The position numbers were made by a program, and so were the translations under genes. The notes under the pieces are model-generated. The model did no database searches. It saw only the letters and a program-made list of their open reading frames with translations, and was not told where the DNA came from. From Chloroflexales bacterium ZM16-3 (GTDB lineage Bacteria > Chloroflexota > Chloroflexia > Chloroflexales > Chloroflexaceae): a DNA stretch of 64,000 nt. The stretch spans positions 80,755-144,754 of the forward strand of contig RYFE02000013.1 of NCBI GenBank assembly GCA_004138175.2, written 5' to 3'. The stretch's first letter is position 1. Each line of letters begins with the position of its first letter. Positions 1-9,016 of the stretch are shown one piece after another.

Positions 1-2
1 CC

Positions 3-3000
3 GCAGCCGCCTATGAGCATCGCCGCCGGTACCTCAATGATGGGGGCGAGGAGGAGGCAGAGCCCAAACTCGCGGCGCTCCGCGAGCGGGTATTGGCTGC
101 CATAGAAGCGATGCGGGCAACCCTGGGGTTGACCGACGAACACGTCGCTTCGATCCAGGCAATCTTGCTGAACGTGATCGTGGAGGCCAACGCCTACCCG
201 AGCAAGAAGGCGCTGGTGGATGCGGTGCTGGCGGTTGTAAACCAGGCCCGAGCGGTGAAGTATGCCGGGCAGCCGCGCTTTGCCCGCCCCTGGAACGACC
301 TTGAACATGCGCCAAACATCAAGGCTGCCATAGACGCCTATGCGGATGTCGTCGCGACACATCTCAAACGACAGTCGGAGCTGCGGCTGTCCTACCGCGA
401 CACCCGTGTCGTCATGGAGGATTTTGCCGCCTGGCGCTCGCTCGTTCAGGAGACGGTGATCGGTGGCGGCACCGAGGAGCAACAGGCGACAGAGTTCGCG
501 CTTCAGGCCGCCTACGTAATCTTTATCCGCCTGCTGCTCATCCGCGTCTGCGAGGACAAGGGGCTCTTTCCCAATCGCTTCGTCTCAGATGGCGGCTTAA
601 AGCACTGGCAGAAGGACATTGAGCGCTATTTGCGCTTTGCCAGCGGCAACCCATACGCCCCGCTGCTCGATATGGCCTACGCCAACGCGCAGAATATCTA
701 TGCGCACTTCTTCACCGGGCGCGAGGTCTTCAACTGGTACCGCCTTGATCGCAGACAGCTCTTGATGGCGCTGCACCGCCTGAGCCGCTTCAACTTCGCC
801 GGGGTCAACGCCGACATTGTCGGCACGATCTACAACACCTACGTCGCCCGCAAGGAGAAGAAGGAGCGCGGCCAATACTACACCCCTCGGCCTATCGTTG
901 ACTATATGCTCGATGCGGTTGGCTATACCTCCGGGACAGAGATCATCGGCCCCGATAAGCGCCTGATCGACCCGGCCTGCGGCTCGGGGTCGTTCCTCGT
1001 CGCGGCGGCGCATCGCCTTGTGGCTGCATATCAGGCCGCCCCGCAGCAACCGCATCCAATGCAGGTGCTCCGCCGCATCCGTGAGTCGCTGTTCGGCTTC
1101 GACCTCAACCCCTTTGCCTGCTATCTGGCAGAGGTGAACCTGCTCATCCAGTCGCTCGACCTGGTGAAGCAGGCGCACGACCAGGATGTTCGCCAGCCGC
1201 TGGAGCGGTTTCACATCTACAACGAGGACGCGCTGACGAGCCCGACCGCTATGTTCTCATACAGCCGCTTCCAATCACGGCTGGCCGAGGAGAGCGCCGA
1301 GGCCGACCAGATCAAGCGCCGCGCACCTGGCACATCCTATGCTAATGGCTTTGCCTTCGTCATCGCCAATCCGCCTTTCGGTGCGAGCTTGAGCGACGAC
1401 TACAAGGCTACGCTGCGCAAAGACTGGGCCGATATCTTCTACGGCCAGCCCGACACCTACGTGTTCTTCTTCGCGCTAGCCCTCAAGCTGCTGGCGACAC
1501 GCGGGCGCATGGCGTTCATCACGCCAAACACCTACCTGATGGGCACGAACACGGCCAGGCTGCGCCGGGCGCTGCTCGACGCCGGGCGGGTCGATGAGAT
1601 TGTGGATCTGCCGCAGGGGATCTGGCCGGATGCCAACGTCGATTGTGCGATCACCGTGCTGACACACGATAGTGATGAGACAAGGCGCGCAGCACATCGG
1701 CCCGAGGCTCGCTTGATGGGATTGCGCGACGATCTGGGGAAGCTTACCCGTGGCGAGTGGCAGGAGGTGCTGATCCAAGATCAGGGGCGCTGGATGGCTG
1801 ACCCGAGCGCGGCAATAAACATCCGCTATGACACGCTTCTTCAGCGGATTGAGGACGCATGCCGTATCCCGAGCAACGGGGGGACAAAGGTGCTGCGCCT
1901 GGGGGATGTGGGTGATAGTATGCAGGGCATCATACCGTACAAAACCCGCGCAGATGGTACAGCGAACCTTCACATTCGGCCACGCATGCAACTTCCCAAC
2001 CCGGCTCCAAAATGGCACCCCCTTATTGATGGAAGCGGGTTTGTTGGGCGCTACGAACTTCGCTGGGGCGATGAGAAGCCGTATCTGCACTACGGTGATT
2101 GGCTATGGTGTCCTCGGTCGCCTAAGTATTTCGACTCACCAAAGCTTCTGTTCATCCGCCTCCGCAACCGGGCGTTGAAGCGGCGGCTGGTGGCGACGTA
2201 TGATGACAGGGGGTTCTACAACCGGCATAACTTCAGCAACATCATCGCCCGCGACGACTCAGGCTACAACCTGAAGTACATCCTTGCCCTGTTCAACTCG
2301 TCGCTGCTAAACTACTGGTATGCACGCCAGTTTCCCGATGTGGAGGTCGCGATTGATGACACGCGCAAGCTCCCCATCTTCCCCGCCGATACAGCAACAC
2401 AGGCGGAGATGGTGGCCCTCGTGGACGCCTTACTGGCTGAGCACGCCGCGCTGAACCGGCTGCGAGAGCAAGACTACCGCATTGTTCGGCGGGCGACGGG
2501 CGATGACAGCATCGAGCTACCCTATGACCGTTTGCTAGAGGAATTACAGGCAAAGAACCCGGAGGTTGCGCCGTACAAGCTACTCGACGCACTCTACACC
2601 GGCGTCATTGCGATCGCTACGGAGGTTGACCAGACGGAGACGGTCAGCAGCAACATATTCGTCGCGCCCAAGCACCCAACCAGCGTGGTGCTGCGGCGCA
2701 ACAAGCTCTGGCTCACGGTTCCCGATGCGGATGTGCGGGACTATCTGGTGAACTACCTCAGCCGCCCACGCTGGCGCGGGAAGAGGTGGGCGGACGTGGC
2801 AGAGGAGGCACTTATTCTGGTGCGCGAGGAGGATCGATCCGCCTTCTCAGCCCTTGTGCAGGCGCGACAGGCGGAGATTGTGGCCCGGCTGGATCGGATC
2901 GACCAGATCGATCAGGAGATCGACCGGCGGGTGTTGGCCCTCTACGGTATCACCGACCCCGCCGAACAGGCGCGGGTGCTGGGCAGCGCGCCAGATGATG

Positions 3001-3038
3001 GTGACGAGGCAGGCAATAGCGAGCCGCCGAGCGAATAG
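3..3038 (+). CDS. Eco57I/type IIG-like adenine-specific DNA methyltransferase (5' partial)
   Basis: The reading frame is open to the left edge, so the true start lies outside the window; the TTG at 93 is not the start because coding-like sequence continues upstream of it. The protein carries the SAM-binding motif DPACGSGSF about 290 residues after position 93 and the amino-methyltransferase motif NPPFG about 135 residues later. These define an N6-adenine methyltransferase of the gamma class. A region starting GQYYTP just before motif I is typical of type IIG and HsdM-like enzymes. The C-terminal third, after about residue 620, would be the target-recognition part. A nuclease domain, if present, would lie upstream of the window. 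It converges on gyrB. Whether it is a restriction enzyme or an orphan methylase cannot be told from this part. Confidence 0.85.
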   Translation, partial: AAAYEHRRRYLNDGGEEEAEPKLAALRERVLAAIEAMRATLGLTDEHVASIQAILLNVIVEANAYPSKKALVDAVLAVVNQARAVKYAGQPRFARPWNDLEHAPNIKAAIDAYADVVATHLKRQSELRLSYRDTRVVMEDFAAWRSLVQETVIGGGTEEQQATEFALQAAYVIFIRLLLIRVCEDKGLFPNRFVSDGGLKHWQKDIERYLRFASGNPYAPLLDMAYANAQNIYAHFFTGREVFNWYRLDRRQLLMALHRLSRFNFAGVNADIVGTIYNTYVARKEKKERGQYYTPRPIVDYMLDAVGYTSGTEIIGPDKRLIDPACGSGSFLVAAAHRLVAAYQAAPQQPHPMQVLRRIRESLFGFDLNPFACYLAEVNLLIQSLDLVKQAHDQDVRQPLERFHIYNEDALTSPTAMFSYSRFQSRLAEESAEADQIKRRAPGTSYANGFAFVIANPPFGASLSDDYKATLRKDWADIFYGQPDTYVFFFALALKLLATRGRMAFITPNTYLMGTNTARLRRALLDAGRVDEIVDLPQGIWPDANVDCAITVLTHDSDETRRAAHRPEARLMGLRDDLGKLTRGEWQEVLIQDQGRWMADPSAAINIRYDTLLQRIEDACRIPSNGGTKVLRLGDVGDSMQGIIPYKTRADGTANLHIRPRMQLPNPAPKWHPLIDGSGFVGRYELRWGDEKPYLHYGDWLWCPRSPKYFDSPKLLFIRLRNRALKRRLVATYDDRGFYNRHNFSNIIARDDSGYNLKYILALFNSSLLNYWYARQFPDVEVAIDDTRKLPIFPADTATQAEMVALVDALLAEHAALNRLREQDYRIVRRATGDDSIELPYDRLLEELQAKNPEVAPYKLLDALYTGVIAIATEVDQTETVSSNIFVAPKHPTSVVLRRNKLWLTVPDADVRDYLVNYLSRPRWRGKRWADVAEEALILVREEDRSAFSALVQARQAEIVARLDRIDQIDQEIDRRVLALYGITDPAEQARVLGSAPDDGDEAGNSEPPSE

Positions 3039-3056
3039 CCCGAGCGTGAGGGTTAC

Positions 3057-3166
3057 GCAATGCCGCAAAAGGAGCGCTCGGGCGTTTACCTGCTGAACGC
3101 AGCGAAGCGTCCCGACCGGGACGCTTCGCTGCGCTCAACGTGACAGGGCGAGTTTTGCGGTATGAC
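3057..3166. mobile_element. TIR mini-element, family 1, copy A
   Basis: The 110-bp element lies between two convergent genes. Its ends resemble the inverted ends of copies B (10868-10990) and C (59351-59464), but are degraded. The centre is a perfect 15-bp stem (3099-3113 pairing with 3118-3132, loop GACC). The flanking octamers AGGGTTAC (3049-3056) and AAGGTTTC (3167-3174) match at 6 of 8 positions, a decayed target duplication. The stem could also act as a two-way terminator for the genes on either side. Confidence 0.65.
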
Positions 3167-3204
3167 AAGGTTTCAGAGTACCTTGCCGTACCCTTGTCTG
3201 TCGC

Positions 3205-5142
3205 CTAAATATCCAGATCCCTGACCTCAGCCGCGTGGGTCTGGATGAAGCGCCGCCGTGGCGGCACCAGGTCGCCCATGAGCATGGTGAAGGTCTCATC
3301 GGCCAGCTGGGCGTCCTCCAGCGTCACCTGGAGAATGATCCGGTTGGCCGGGTTGAGCGTCGTCTCCCAGAGCTGCTCGGCGTTCATCTCGCCGAGCCCC
3401 TTGTAGCGCTGGATCTCGACCTTGGTGCCGGGGTTCAGCTTGCCGATGTAGGTATCGCGCTCGGCGTCGGAGTAGGTGTAGACCTGCTCGCGGCCGTGCT
3501 TGAGCCGGTAGAGCGGCGGCTGGGCGATATAGAGGTGCCCGTTGGTGATCAGCTGGCGCATGTGGCGGAAGAAGAAGGTGAGCAGCAGCGTGCGGATGTG
3601 GCTGCCGTCCACGTCGGCGTCGGCCATGAGGATGATGCGGTGGTAGCGCAGCTTCTCGGGCGCGAACGCCTCGCCGATCGCCGTGCCGATCGCCGTGATC
3701 AGCGCCTTGACCTCGGCGTTGGAGAGCATCTTATCGAGGCGGCTCTTCTCGACGTTGAGGATCTTGCCGCGCAGCGGCAGGATCGCCTGGAAGCGCCGGT
3801 CGCGGCCCTGCTTGGCCGTGCCGCCTGCCGAGTCGCCCTCGACGATGTAGAGCTCGGAGCGGGCCGGGTTCGTGTCCGAGCAGTCTGCCAGCTTGCCGGG
3901 CAGGGCGAAGCCCTCCATGGCGCTCTTGCGGGCCGTCTCGCGCACCTTCTGGACGGCCAGGCGGGTGCGGGCGGCCGAGACCGCCTTCTCGATGATCCGG
4001 CGGGCCTCGCCGGGGTTCTCGTCGAGCCATGCCCCGAAGGCGTCGCCCATCACTGTGCCCACGGCGCTGGCCGCCTCGGGGCTGACCAGCTTCTCCTTGG
4101 TCTGCGAGCTGAACTGCGGGTCCTTCAGCTTGACGCTGATCACCGCTGTGAGCCCTTCGCGGACATCGTCGCCGGTCAGGTTGGCGTCGTTATCCTTGAG
4201 CAGGCTCTTGGCGCGGCCGTAGGTATTGATCACGCGGGTGAGCGCGGTGCGGAAGCCAGAGAGGTGCGCGCCGCCATCGGTGTTGTTAATATTGTTGGCG
4301 AAGGAGTAGATCGCATCTGTCTCGTAGGTCTCGGTGTACTGCATGGCCACCTCGACCGCCACATCGCCGACGGTGCGCTCGACATAGAAGGGCAGCCGGT
4401 GCAGCGAGCCCTTGCCCTTATTCAGGTGGCGCACATAGGAGACGATGCCGCCCTCGAAGTAGAAGTTCACCTCATCGCCGGTGCGCTCGTCGGTGAACTT
4501 GAAGCGCAGCCCCTTGGTGAGGTAGGCCATCTCGCGCAGGCGCTGGGCGACGGTCTTGAAATGGTAGTCGATCCCGTCCTTAAAGATGGTGATGTCGGGC
4601 ATAAAGTGGATGGAGGTGCCGGTGCCCTCGGCCGGGCCAACCGCCGCGACCGGGCCCTGCGGCTTGCCGATGCGGTACTCTTGCACCCAGAGCTTGCCGT
4701 GGCGGCGCACCTCGGCCCGCATCCACTCGGAGAGCGCGTTGACCACCGAGAGGCCCACGCCGTGCAGGCCGGACGACACCTTGTAGCCGCCGTCGCCGAA
4801 CTTGCCGCCGGCGTGGAGCTCGGTGGTTGCGAGCTGCAGCGCCGAGACCTTATGCTTGGGGTGGATATCGACCGGGATGCCGCGGCCGTTGTCCGTCTCC
4901 GACACCGAGCCGTCGGCGTGGATCGTGATCGTGATCGTGTCGGCGTAGCCGGCCAGGGCCTCATCGACCGAGTTATCGACAATCTCTTTGATCATATGAT
5001 GCAGGCCGTTGATATCCGTCGGCCCGATATACATGCCGGGGCGCTTGCGCACCGCTTCCAGCCCCTCAAGCAACGTGATCTGGCTGGCGTCGTAGCCCTG
5101 CGGCTCTGTGGTCATATCGTAGTCCTGCGGCTCTGTGGTCAT
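3205..5142 (-). CDS. gyrB: DNA gyrase subunit B
   Basis: The ATPase subunit of type IIA topoisomerase, 645 residues from the chosen ATG. The order of motifs is canonical: EGLEAVRKRPGMYIG near the N-terminus, the GHKL ATP site (TDNGRGIP, GLHGVGLSVVNALS), then the TOPRIM signatures EGDSAGG and DADVDGSHI, and a C-terminal GLGEMN. The length suits a short GyrB or ParE without insertion; gyrB is preferred, but ParE is not excluded because no gyrA/parC neighbour is visible. The start at 5142 is preceded by AAGGA with a 10-nt spacer. A second in-frame ATG at 5115 lies in a perfect-length 27-bp duplication and has its own AGGA, so two starts are possible. Confidence 0.93.
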   Translation of the reverse strand: MTTEPQDYDMTTEPQGYDASQITLLEGLEAVRKRPGMYIGPTDINGLHHMIKEIVDNSVDEALAGYADTITITIHADGSVSETDNGRGIPVDIHPKHKVSALQLATTELHAGGKFGDGGYKVSSGLHGVGLSVVNALSEWMRAEVRRHGKLWVQEYRIGKPQGPVAAVGPAEGTGTSIHFMPDITIFKDGIDYHFKTVAQRLREMAYLTKGLRFKFTDERTGDEVNFYFEGGIVSYVRHLNKGKGSLHRLPFYVERTVGDVAVEVAMQYTETYETDAIYSFANNINNTDGGAHLSGFRTALTRVINTYGRAKSLLKDNDANLTGDDVREGLTAVISVKLKDPQFSSQTKEKLVSPEAASAVGTVMGDAFGAWLDENPGEARRIIEKAVSAARTRLAVQKVRETARKSAMEGFALPGKLADCSDTNPARSELYIVEGDSAGGTAKQGRDRRFQAILPLRGKILNVEKSRLDKMLSNAEVKALITAIGTAIGEAFAPEKLRYHRIILMADADVDGSHIRTLLLTFFFRHMRQLITNGHLYIAQPPLYRLKHGREQVYTYSDAERDTYIGKLNPGTKVEIQRYKGLGEMNAEQLWETTLNPANRIILQVTLEDAQLADETFTMLMGDLVPPRRRFIQTHAAEVRDLDI

Positions 5143-5143
5143 A
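5090..5143 (-). repeat. 27-bp tandem duplication covering the gyrB start
   Basis: Two adjacent 27-bp units (5090-5116 and 5117-5143) differ at one base. Each contains an ATG and encodes nine residues (MTTEPQDYD and MTTEPQGYD). The duplication doubles the start codon and keeps the frame. Confidence 0.9.
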
Positions 5144-5220
5144 TGTTCGTCGTCCTTATGATGAGAGTCATATCGCGGCGGGCGCGCCCGCCCAATGAAA
5201 TAGGCCAACAGCGCGACCCT

Positions 5221-5248
5221 ATCGGCTATCGGCTATCAGCTATCGGCG
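5221..5248. repeat. Heptanucleotide tandem repeat (ATCGGCT family)
   Basis: Four 7-bp units ATCGGCT, ATCGGCT, ATCAGCT, ATCGGCG. The stop codon of the minus-strand membrane protein gene (5236-5238) falls inside the repeat. The same heptamer recurs at 31718-31745. Confidence 0.85.
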
Positions 5249-6171
5249 CTGCCCCGCCAGCGGGCCGTCTGCTCACGGTAGAACTCCAGGCGGGCCGCGC
5301 TGAGCCCGCTGCCCATGTAGGCGCTGCCCAGAATAGCGGCGGCGGCCCCGAGCGGGCTAGAGGCCAGTCGCTGCCAGACCACGCCCAGGCCGCTGGCGAT
5401 CACGAAGCTCAGCAGCAGCAGGCCGATGGCGCCCATCAGGTTGCGGCGCACAATGTTGACGCTGTAGTAGAGCGCGCGCAGCGGGCCAGATCGGCTCATC
5501 AGGATGGCCTCGGGCGCGAAGCCGGCGTAGACATAGGCCCAGAAGCAGGCGATGTACCAGGCCAGGGCGACGGGCAGGGCGGCGGCGGGGATGGTGGCGA
5601 TGATGATCGCTGAGATCGCCAGGAAGGGCAGCCCGAGCAGTAGCCCCACCCCAATCGCCGCCAGCAGGGCGAGGCAGATCGTGCCGGCCACCTGGAGCGT
5701 GCGCTGGAGCGAGGGCACGAGCGCAAAGGGCTCGTCGCGCACCGCGCCGCCCAGCACCGTCAGAAAGAGGCTGCTGCATAGCAGGGCGAGCGCGTTGATC
5801 AGGGCGAAGGCGCCGAGCAGTTGGAGCGGGTCGGCCAGGGAGATCGCGCTCTGGCTGAGCGATGCCGCGCCCGCCGGGGCCAGCACCGGCACCATGTTCA
5901 GCCATGCCAGAGACAGCCGCATATCGCTGCGCAGAAGGGTATTGGCCAGATCCTGCTGGGCCTGCGGGCTGCCGCCGAGCGCCTTGGCCGCCGCGTGTAC
6001 GCCCGCGCGCAGGCTGCCCGACGATCCGCCCATCGCCAACGGGCTGCCCAGCCAAAGGTAGGCGCTCACGCCGGCGGGGATCAGGGCCACCCATGGCCGC
6101 CGGTACAGCGCGCGGTACCCTGCGCTTATTGTATCTACCAAACTGGGGCTCTGGGGCTTCACAACGGTCAA
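5236..6171 (-). CDS. Polytopic membrane protein of unknown function
   Basis: A 311-residue hydrophobic protein with about five to six predicted membrane segments, including a long Ala/Ile/Leu-rich segment in the middle (LLGLPFLAISAIIIATIPAA). It looks like the broad group of bacterial membrane proteins with glycerophosphoryl-diester-phosphodiesterase-type membrane domains, but no diagnostic motif is visible. The start is the TTG at 6169-6171: an ideal GGAGGAGG (6177-6184) sits 5 nt upstream, and a strong promoter ends just beyond it. An upstream extension of the frame to 6363 would overlap feoC and the promoter, so it is rejected. The gene is transcribed away from the feo operon, by its own promoter. 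Confidence 0.75.
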   Translation of the reverse strand: MTVVKPQSPSLVDTISAGYRALYRRPWVALIPAGVSAYLWLGSPLAMGGSSGSLRAGVHAAAKALGGSPQAQQDLANTLLRSDMRLSLAWLNMVPVLAPAGAASLSQSAISLADPLQLLGAFALINALALLCSSLFLTVLGGAVRDEPFALVPSLQRTLQVAGTICLALLAAIGVGLLLGLPFLAISAIIIATIPAAALPVALAWYIACFWAYVYAGFAPEAILMSRSGPLRALYYSVNIVRRNLMGAIGLLLLSFVIASGLGVVWQRLASSPLGAAAAILGSAYMGSGLSAARLEFYREQTARWRGSADS

Positions 6172-6195
6172 GACGGCCTCCTCCACAACCGTCTC

Positions 6196-6224
6196 ATTAT
6201 ACCATATCCGGGCGCGCATGGGAA
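6196..6224 (-). promoter_or_regulatory. Sigma-70 promoter of the membrane protein gene
   Basis: Read on the minus strand: -35 TTCCCA (6219-6224), 17-nt spacer, and a perfect extended -10, TG-G-TATAAT (-10 at 6196-6201). It lies 25 nt upstream of the TTG start and downstream of feoC, so the membrane gene is a separate transcription unit. Confidence 0.7.
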
Positions 6225-6268
6225 GTTTCTTTGGTACATGTGTACGACTAGGACTCGTTTGCGTGTTG

Positions 6269-6296
6269 AACGCAACACTCAACGCGCAACACGCAA
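6269..6296. repeat. Heptanucleotide tandem repeat (GCAACAC family)
   Basis: Four 7-bp units AACGCAA, CACTCAA, CGCGCAA, CACGCAA. The feoC stop codon (6279-6281) is inside the repeat. The reverse complement of the same heptamer recurs at 49778-49805. Confidence 0.75.
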
Positions 6297-6524
6297 CATA
6301 TACCCCCGCTGGCCCAGGTCGAGCCCGCCGACGCAGATCTTCGTCAGCGGGCAGGCATCGCAATCAGAGCAGTGCTCCACCTCGATCAGGCGACCGCTCC
6401 GCACCAGCGTGCGCAGCATATGGTCGAGCATGCCGGGGCTCACACCCAGCTCGTCTGCAATCATGGCGTGGCTCAAGGTGGTGTCCGGCGCGCGCCGAAA
6501 AATCTCAAGCAGCTCGTGAAGCAT
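6279..6524 (-). CDS. feoC: FeoC-like [Fe-S] winged-helix regulator
   Basis: An 81-residue protein with an N-terminal winged helix (MLHELLEIFRRAPDTTLSHA onward) and a C-terminal cysteine cluster C-x2-C-x2-C-x5-C (CSDCDACPLTKIC), the pattern of FeoC proteins that bind an iron-sulphur cluster and modulate FeoB. It follows feoB in the same direction by 30 nt, which matches the usual feoABC order. Its last codons are written by a heptamer repeat, so the C-terminus may have been changed by repeat expansion. Confidence 0.8.
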   Translation of the reverse strand: MLHELLEIFRRAPDTTLSHAMIADELGVSPGMLDHMLRTLVRSGRLIEVEHCSDCDACPLTKICVGGLDLGQRGYMLRVAR

Positions 6525-6532
6525 GGTTCACC

Positions 6533-6553
6533 ATTTTGCATTTTGCATTTTGC
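6533..6553. repeat. Heptanucleotide tandem repeat (ATTTTGC family)
   Basis: Three perfect copies of ATTTTGC between feoB and feoC, directly abutting the feoB stop codon (6555-6557). Confidence 0.85.
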
Positions 6554-6554
6554 A

Positions 6555-8246
6555 TTACCCCATCCCCAGCAGCCGACCGACCTGGTAGACCGTGACGGCG
6601 GCCAGCCAGGGCACGGCCAGGGTCAGGCCCAGCGAGGCGAGCGCCCAGCGCGGGCCGAACTCCTGGATCTGCGCGCCCACGGTGGAGACGCAGGGCACGT
6701 AGAGCAGCACGAAGAGCATGAAGGCGACCGCCGAGAGCGGGGTGAAGGCCCGCTGGAGCGCCGCGCCCAGGGCGGTGTCCTGCGGCTCGGCCGCCGCCGG
6801 GAAGAGCGTCACCCCCGGCGTGAGCGCGTCGAGCAGCGCCCCGCCGGCCGCCCCCGTCGCCCGCAGCAGCCCGCCGAAGATCGTGTCGGCGTCATCGGCC
6901 AGGGTGGCCGGGGCCGCCGGGGCCGTCGGAGCCTCGCCCACATAGACCTGGGCCATGGTGGAGAGCACCACCTCTTTGGCCATCACCCCGGTGAGCAGGG
7001 AGCCCGCTGCCTGCCAGGTGCCGAAGCCTGTCGGGGCCAGCGCCAGCGCCGCAGCGCCGCTCAGCTGGCCGAAGGCGCTCTCACGCGGGCTGGCGACGCC
7101 CCAGGGAAGGTGCAGCAGCAGCCACAGGCCCAGCGAGGCGGCCAGGATAACCGTCCCGGCCTTACGCACGAACCCCGCCGTGTGCCGCCACGCCTGCCGC
7201 CAGAGCCCATACGGGGTGGGCAGCCGGTAGGGCGACAGCTCCATGATGAATGCCCCGCGCTGCCCCCCGCGAAACACCGTCTGCGAGAGGGCCACGCCCA
7301 CCGTCGCCGCGACCACGATCCCCGACAGGTACATCGCCCAGATCACCATATTGGCGCGCTGCGGGAAGAAGGCCATGCCGAAGATCACATACACCGGCAG
7401 GCGGGCTGAGCACGACATGAAGGGGATGAGCAGGCCGGTCAGAATGCGGGCCGGCCTGCTCTCGATCGTGCGGGTCGCGTAGATCGCCGGCACATTGCAG
7501 CCGAAGCCCAGGATCATCGGGATGAACGACTTGCCGTGCAGGCCAAGGGCGCTGATTGCCCGATCCATTACAAAGGCCGCCCGAGCCAGGTAGCCGCTCT
7601 CCTCCAGCATGGCCAGGATGAGGTAGAGCACCAGCAGGCCGGGCACAAAGGCCAGCACCCCGCCCACCCCGGTGATCGCGCCGTCTACCACCATTGAGGT
7701 GAGCCAGGTCGGGGCGTGCGCGGCGGACAGCAGCGCCCCAGCCCAGCGCGTCACCGGCCCGGAGATCACCGCATCTGTCCAGTCGACATAAGGCGCAGAG
7801 ACATTCTGCACCAGGCCGAAGACCAGCAGCATCAGGGCCATGAAGATCGGGATGCCCAGGTACTTGTGGGTGGCGATACGGTCGATCCGCTCGGAGAGGG
7901 TGATCTCCGGCGAATCGGGGCGGGCCAGGGATTGCGCCACCACCTGGCGGATCACCCGGTAGCGCGCATCGGCGATCACCAGGTCAAGCTCATCGCCATA
8001 GGCGGCCATCAGCCGCGCCCGGCTCGTGGCGACCGCCTGCTCGGCGGCGGCCTGCTCGGCGGGCGGGGACTCGCCGAGCAGGCCATCCTCGCCCTCAAGC
8101 AGCTGGATGGCCAGCCAGCGCGGCGGGTAGATCGCGGCGATGGCTGGCAGGTTCGCCAGATGCTCGGCAAGCTTGGCAATCTCGCCATCTAGCGGGTCGC
8201 CATAGGTCGGCAGCACGCCGACGGAGATCAGCGGCAGTGTGGACAT
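6555..8246 (-). CDS. feoB: Ferrous iron transporter FeoB, membrane (permease) part
   Basis: A 563-residue protein equal to the part of FeoB that follows the G domain. It holds the linker/GDI region (about 1-130) and then the membrane core with two Gate domains. The Gate 1 signatures GFGCNVPA and [12 protein letters not shown] are intact, as are the second gate (AKEVVLSTM) and a late Cys in CVSTVGAQ. The start ATG at 8246 has GAGGAG 7 nt upstream and overlaps the end of the G-domain gene by 19 nt, so translation is probably coupled. In most bacteria these two parts are one protein; here they are in different frames. Either a genuine split or a frameshift at about 8230-8270 explains this. Confidence 0.88.
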   Translation of the reverse strand: MSTLPLISVGVLPTYGDPLDGEIAKLAEHLANLPAIAAIYPPRWLAIQLLEGEDGLLGESPPAEQAAAEQAVATSRARLMAAYGDELDLVIADARYRVIRQVVAQSLARPDSPEITLSERIDRIATHKYLGIPIFMALMLLVFGLVQNVSAPYVDWTDAVISGPVTRWAGALLSAAHAPTWLTSMVVDGAITGVGGVLAFVPGLLVLYLILAMLEESGYLARAAFVMDRAISALGLHGKSFIPMILGFGCNVPAIYATRTIESRPARILTGLLIPFMSCSARLPVYVIFGMAFFPQRANMVIWAMYLSGIVVAATVGVALSQTVFRGGQRGAFIMELSPYRLPTPYGLWRQAWRHTAGFVRKAGTVILAASLGLWLLLHLPWGVASPRESAFGQLSGAAALALAPTGFGTWQAAGSLLTGVMAKEVVLSTMAQVYVGEAPTAPAAPATLADDADTIFGGLLRATGAAGGALLDALTPGVTLFPAAAEPQDTALGAALQRAFTPLSAVAFMLFVLLYVPCVSTVGAQIQEFGPRWALASLGLTLAVPWLAAVTVYQVGRLLGMG

Positions 8247-8752
8247 GCCGGCGCTCCTCTTCCGTGGCGCTGCACCGCAGCGCGTAGCTCATCCATCCCC
8301 GCGCCGGTGTGACCTACGCACGACACCACCGCCACGCCGCCGAGCGCCGTCGAGAGCGCCCCGTAGTCGATCCGCAGCCCGCGCTGGCGGGCCAGGTCGG
8401 TCATCGTCAGCGCCACCACCAGCGGGGTGCCCGTCTCAATGATCTGAAGCGTCAGGTAGAGGTTGCGCTCCAGGTTTGCGGCGTCCACCACATTAATGAC
8501 CAGGGAAGGCCGCTCGCGCACCAGGTAGTCGCGGGTGATAGCCTCCTCGGGCGAGTAGGCCGAGAGGCTGTAGGCCCCCGGCAGATCGACCAGATCGACA
8601 GCCAGGTCGCCCGCCTGGAAGCGCCCCGTCGCCCGCTCGACCGTCTTGCCCGGCCAGTTGCCGGTGTGCTGCTGCGCCCCAGTCAGGGCGTTGAAGATAC
8701 TGCTCTTGCCGACGTTTGGGTTGCCGGCGAGGGCGGTGTGGAGGGCGGACAT
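8228..8752 (-). CDS. feoB: Ferrous iron transporter FeoB, GTPase part
   Basis: A 174-residue stand-alone G domain with G1 GNPNVGKS, the switch region around TGNWPGKT, and G3 DLPG. The G4 guanine-specificity motif, usually NxxD, reads TMTD, so the Asn is replaced by Thr. The frame ends shortly after the G domain with a short Cys-containing tail (ACPHCR) that looks like out-of-frame read-through. The start ATG has AAAGG 7 nt upstream. It lies 27 nt after feoA and overlaps the membrane part of feoB by 19 nt. Confidence 0.88.
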   Translation of the reverse strand: MSALHTALAGNPNVGKSSIFNALTGAQQHTGNWPGKTVERATGRFQAGDLAVDLVDLPGAYSLSAYSPEEAITRDYLVRERPSLVINVVDAANLERNLYLTLQIIETGTPLVVALTMTDLARQRGLRIDYGALSTALGGVAVVSCVGHTGAGMDELRAAVQRHGRGAPACPHCR

Positions 8753-8779
8753 GCGCGAGCCTTTCCGATGATCTTCGTG

Positions 8780-9016
8780 TCACCCACTCACCAAAATCTG
8801 CCCCGCATCGGCCTTGCGCAGCGAGAGGCGGTAGCCCTTCAGCTCAATCTCTAGCGGGTCCCCTAGAGGTGCCACCCGCGTGACAGTGAGCGTCTCGCCG
8901 GGGATGAGGCCGAGGGCCAGCAGGCGGCGGCGCAGCGGTCCAACGACGCCAAGGGTGATGATAGTTGCGGACTGGCCGACGGGAACATCGCTGAGCGGGA
9001 TGCGGGGAGCGGTCAT
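8780..9016 (-). CDS. feoA: Ferrous iron transport protein FeoA
   Basis: A 78-residue SH3-like protein of the FeoA family, with the typical RRRLLALGLIPGETLTV core and the closing GYRLSLRKADAGQILV. FeoA binds FeoB at the membrane and supports Fe2+ uptake. It overlaps the upstream regulator gene in an ATGA arrangement, and a GAGGAA lies 6 nt before its ATG inside the regulator gene. Confidence 0.9.
   Translation of the reverse strand: MTAPRIPLSDVPVGQSATIITLGVVGPLRRRLLALGLIPGETLTVTRVAPLGDPLEIELKGYRLSLRKADAGQILVSG

Noticed and set aside
3235..5613. A 792-codon plus-strand open frame over gyrB
   Set aside because: It is antisense to a clearly conserved gyrB in a GC-rich genome; its composition (Ala, Asp, Arg, His, Val) is that of a shadow frame and it has no domain.
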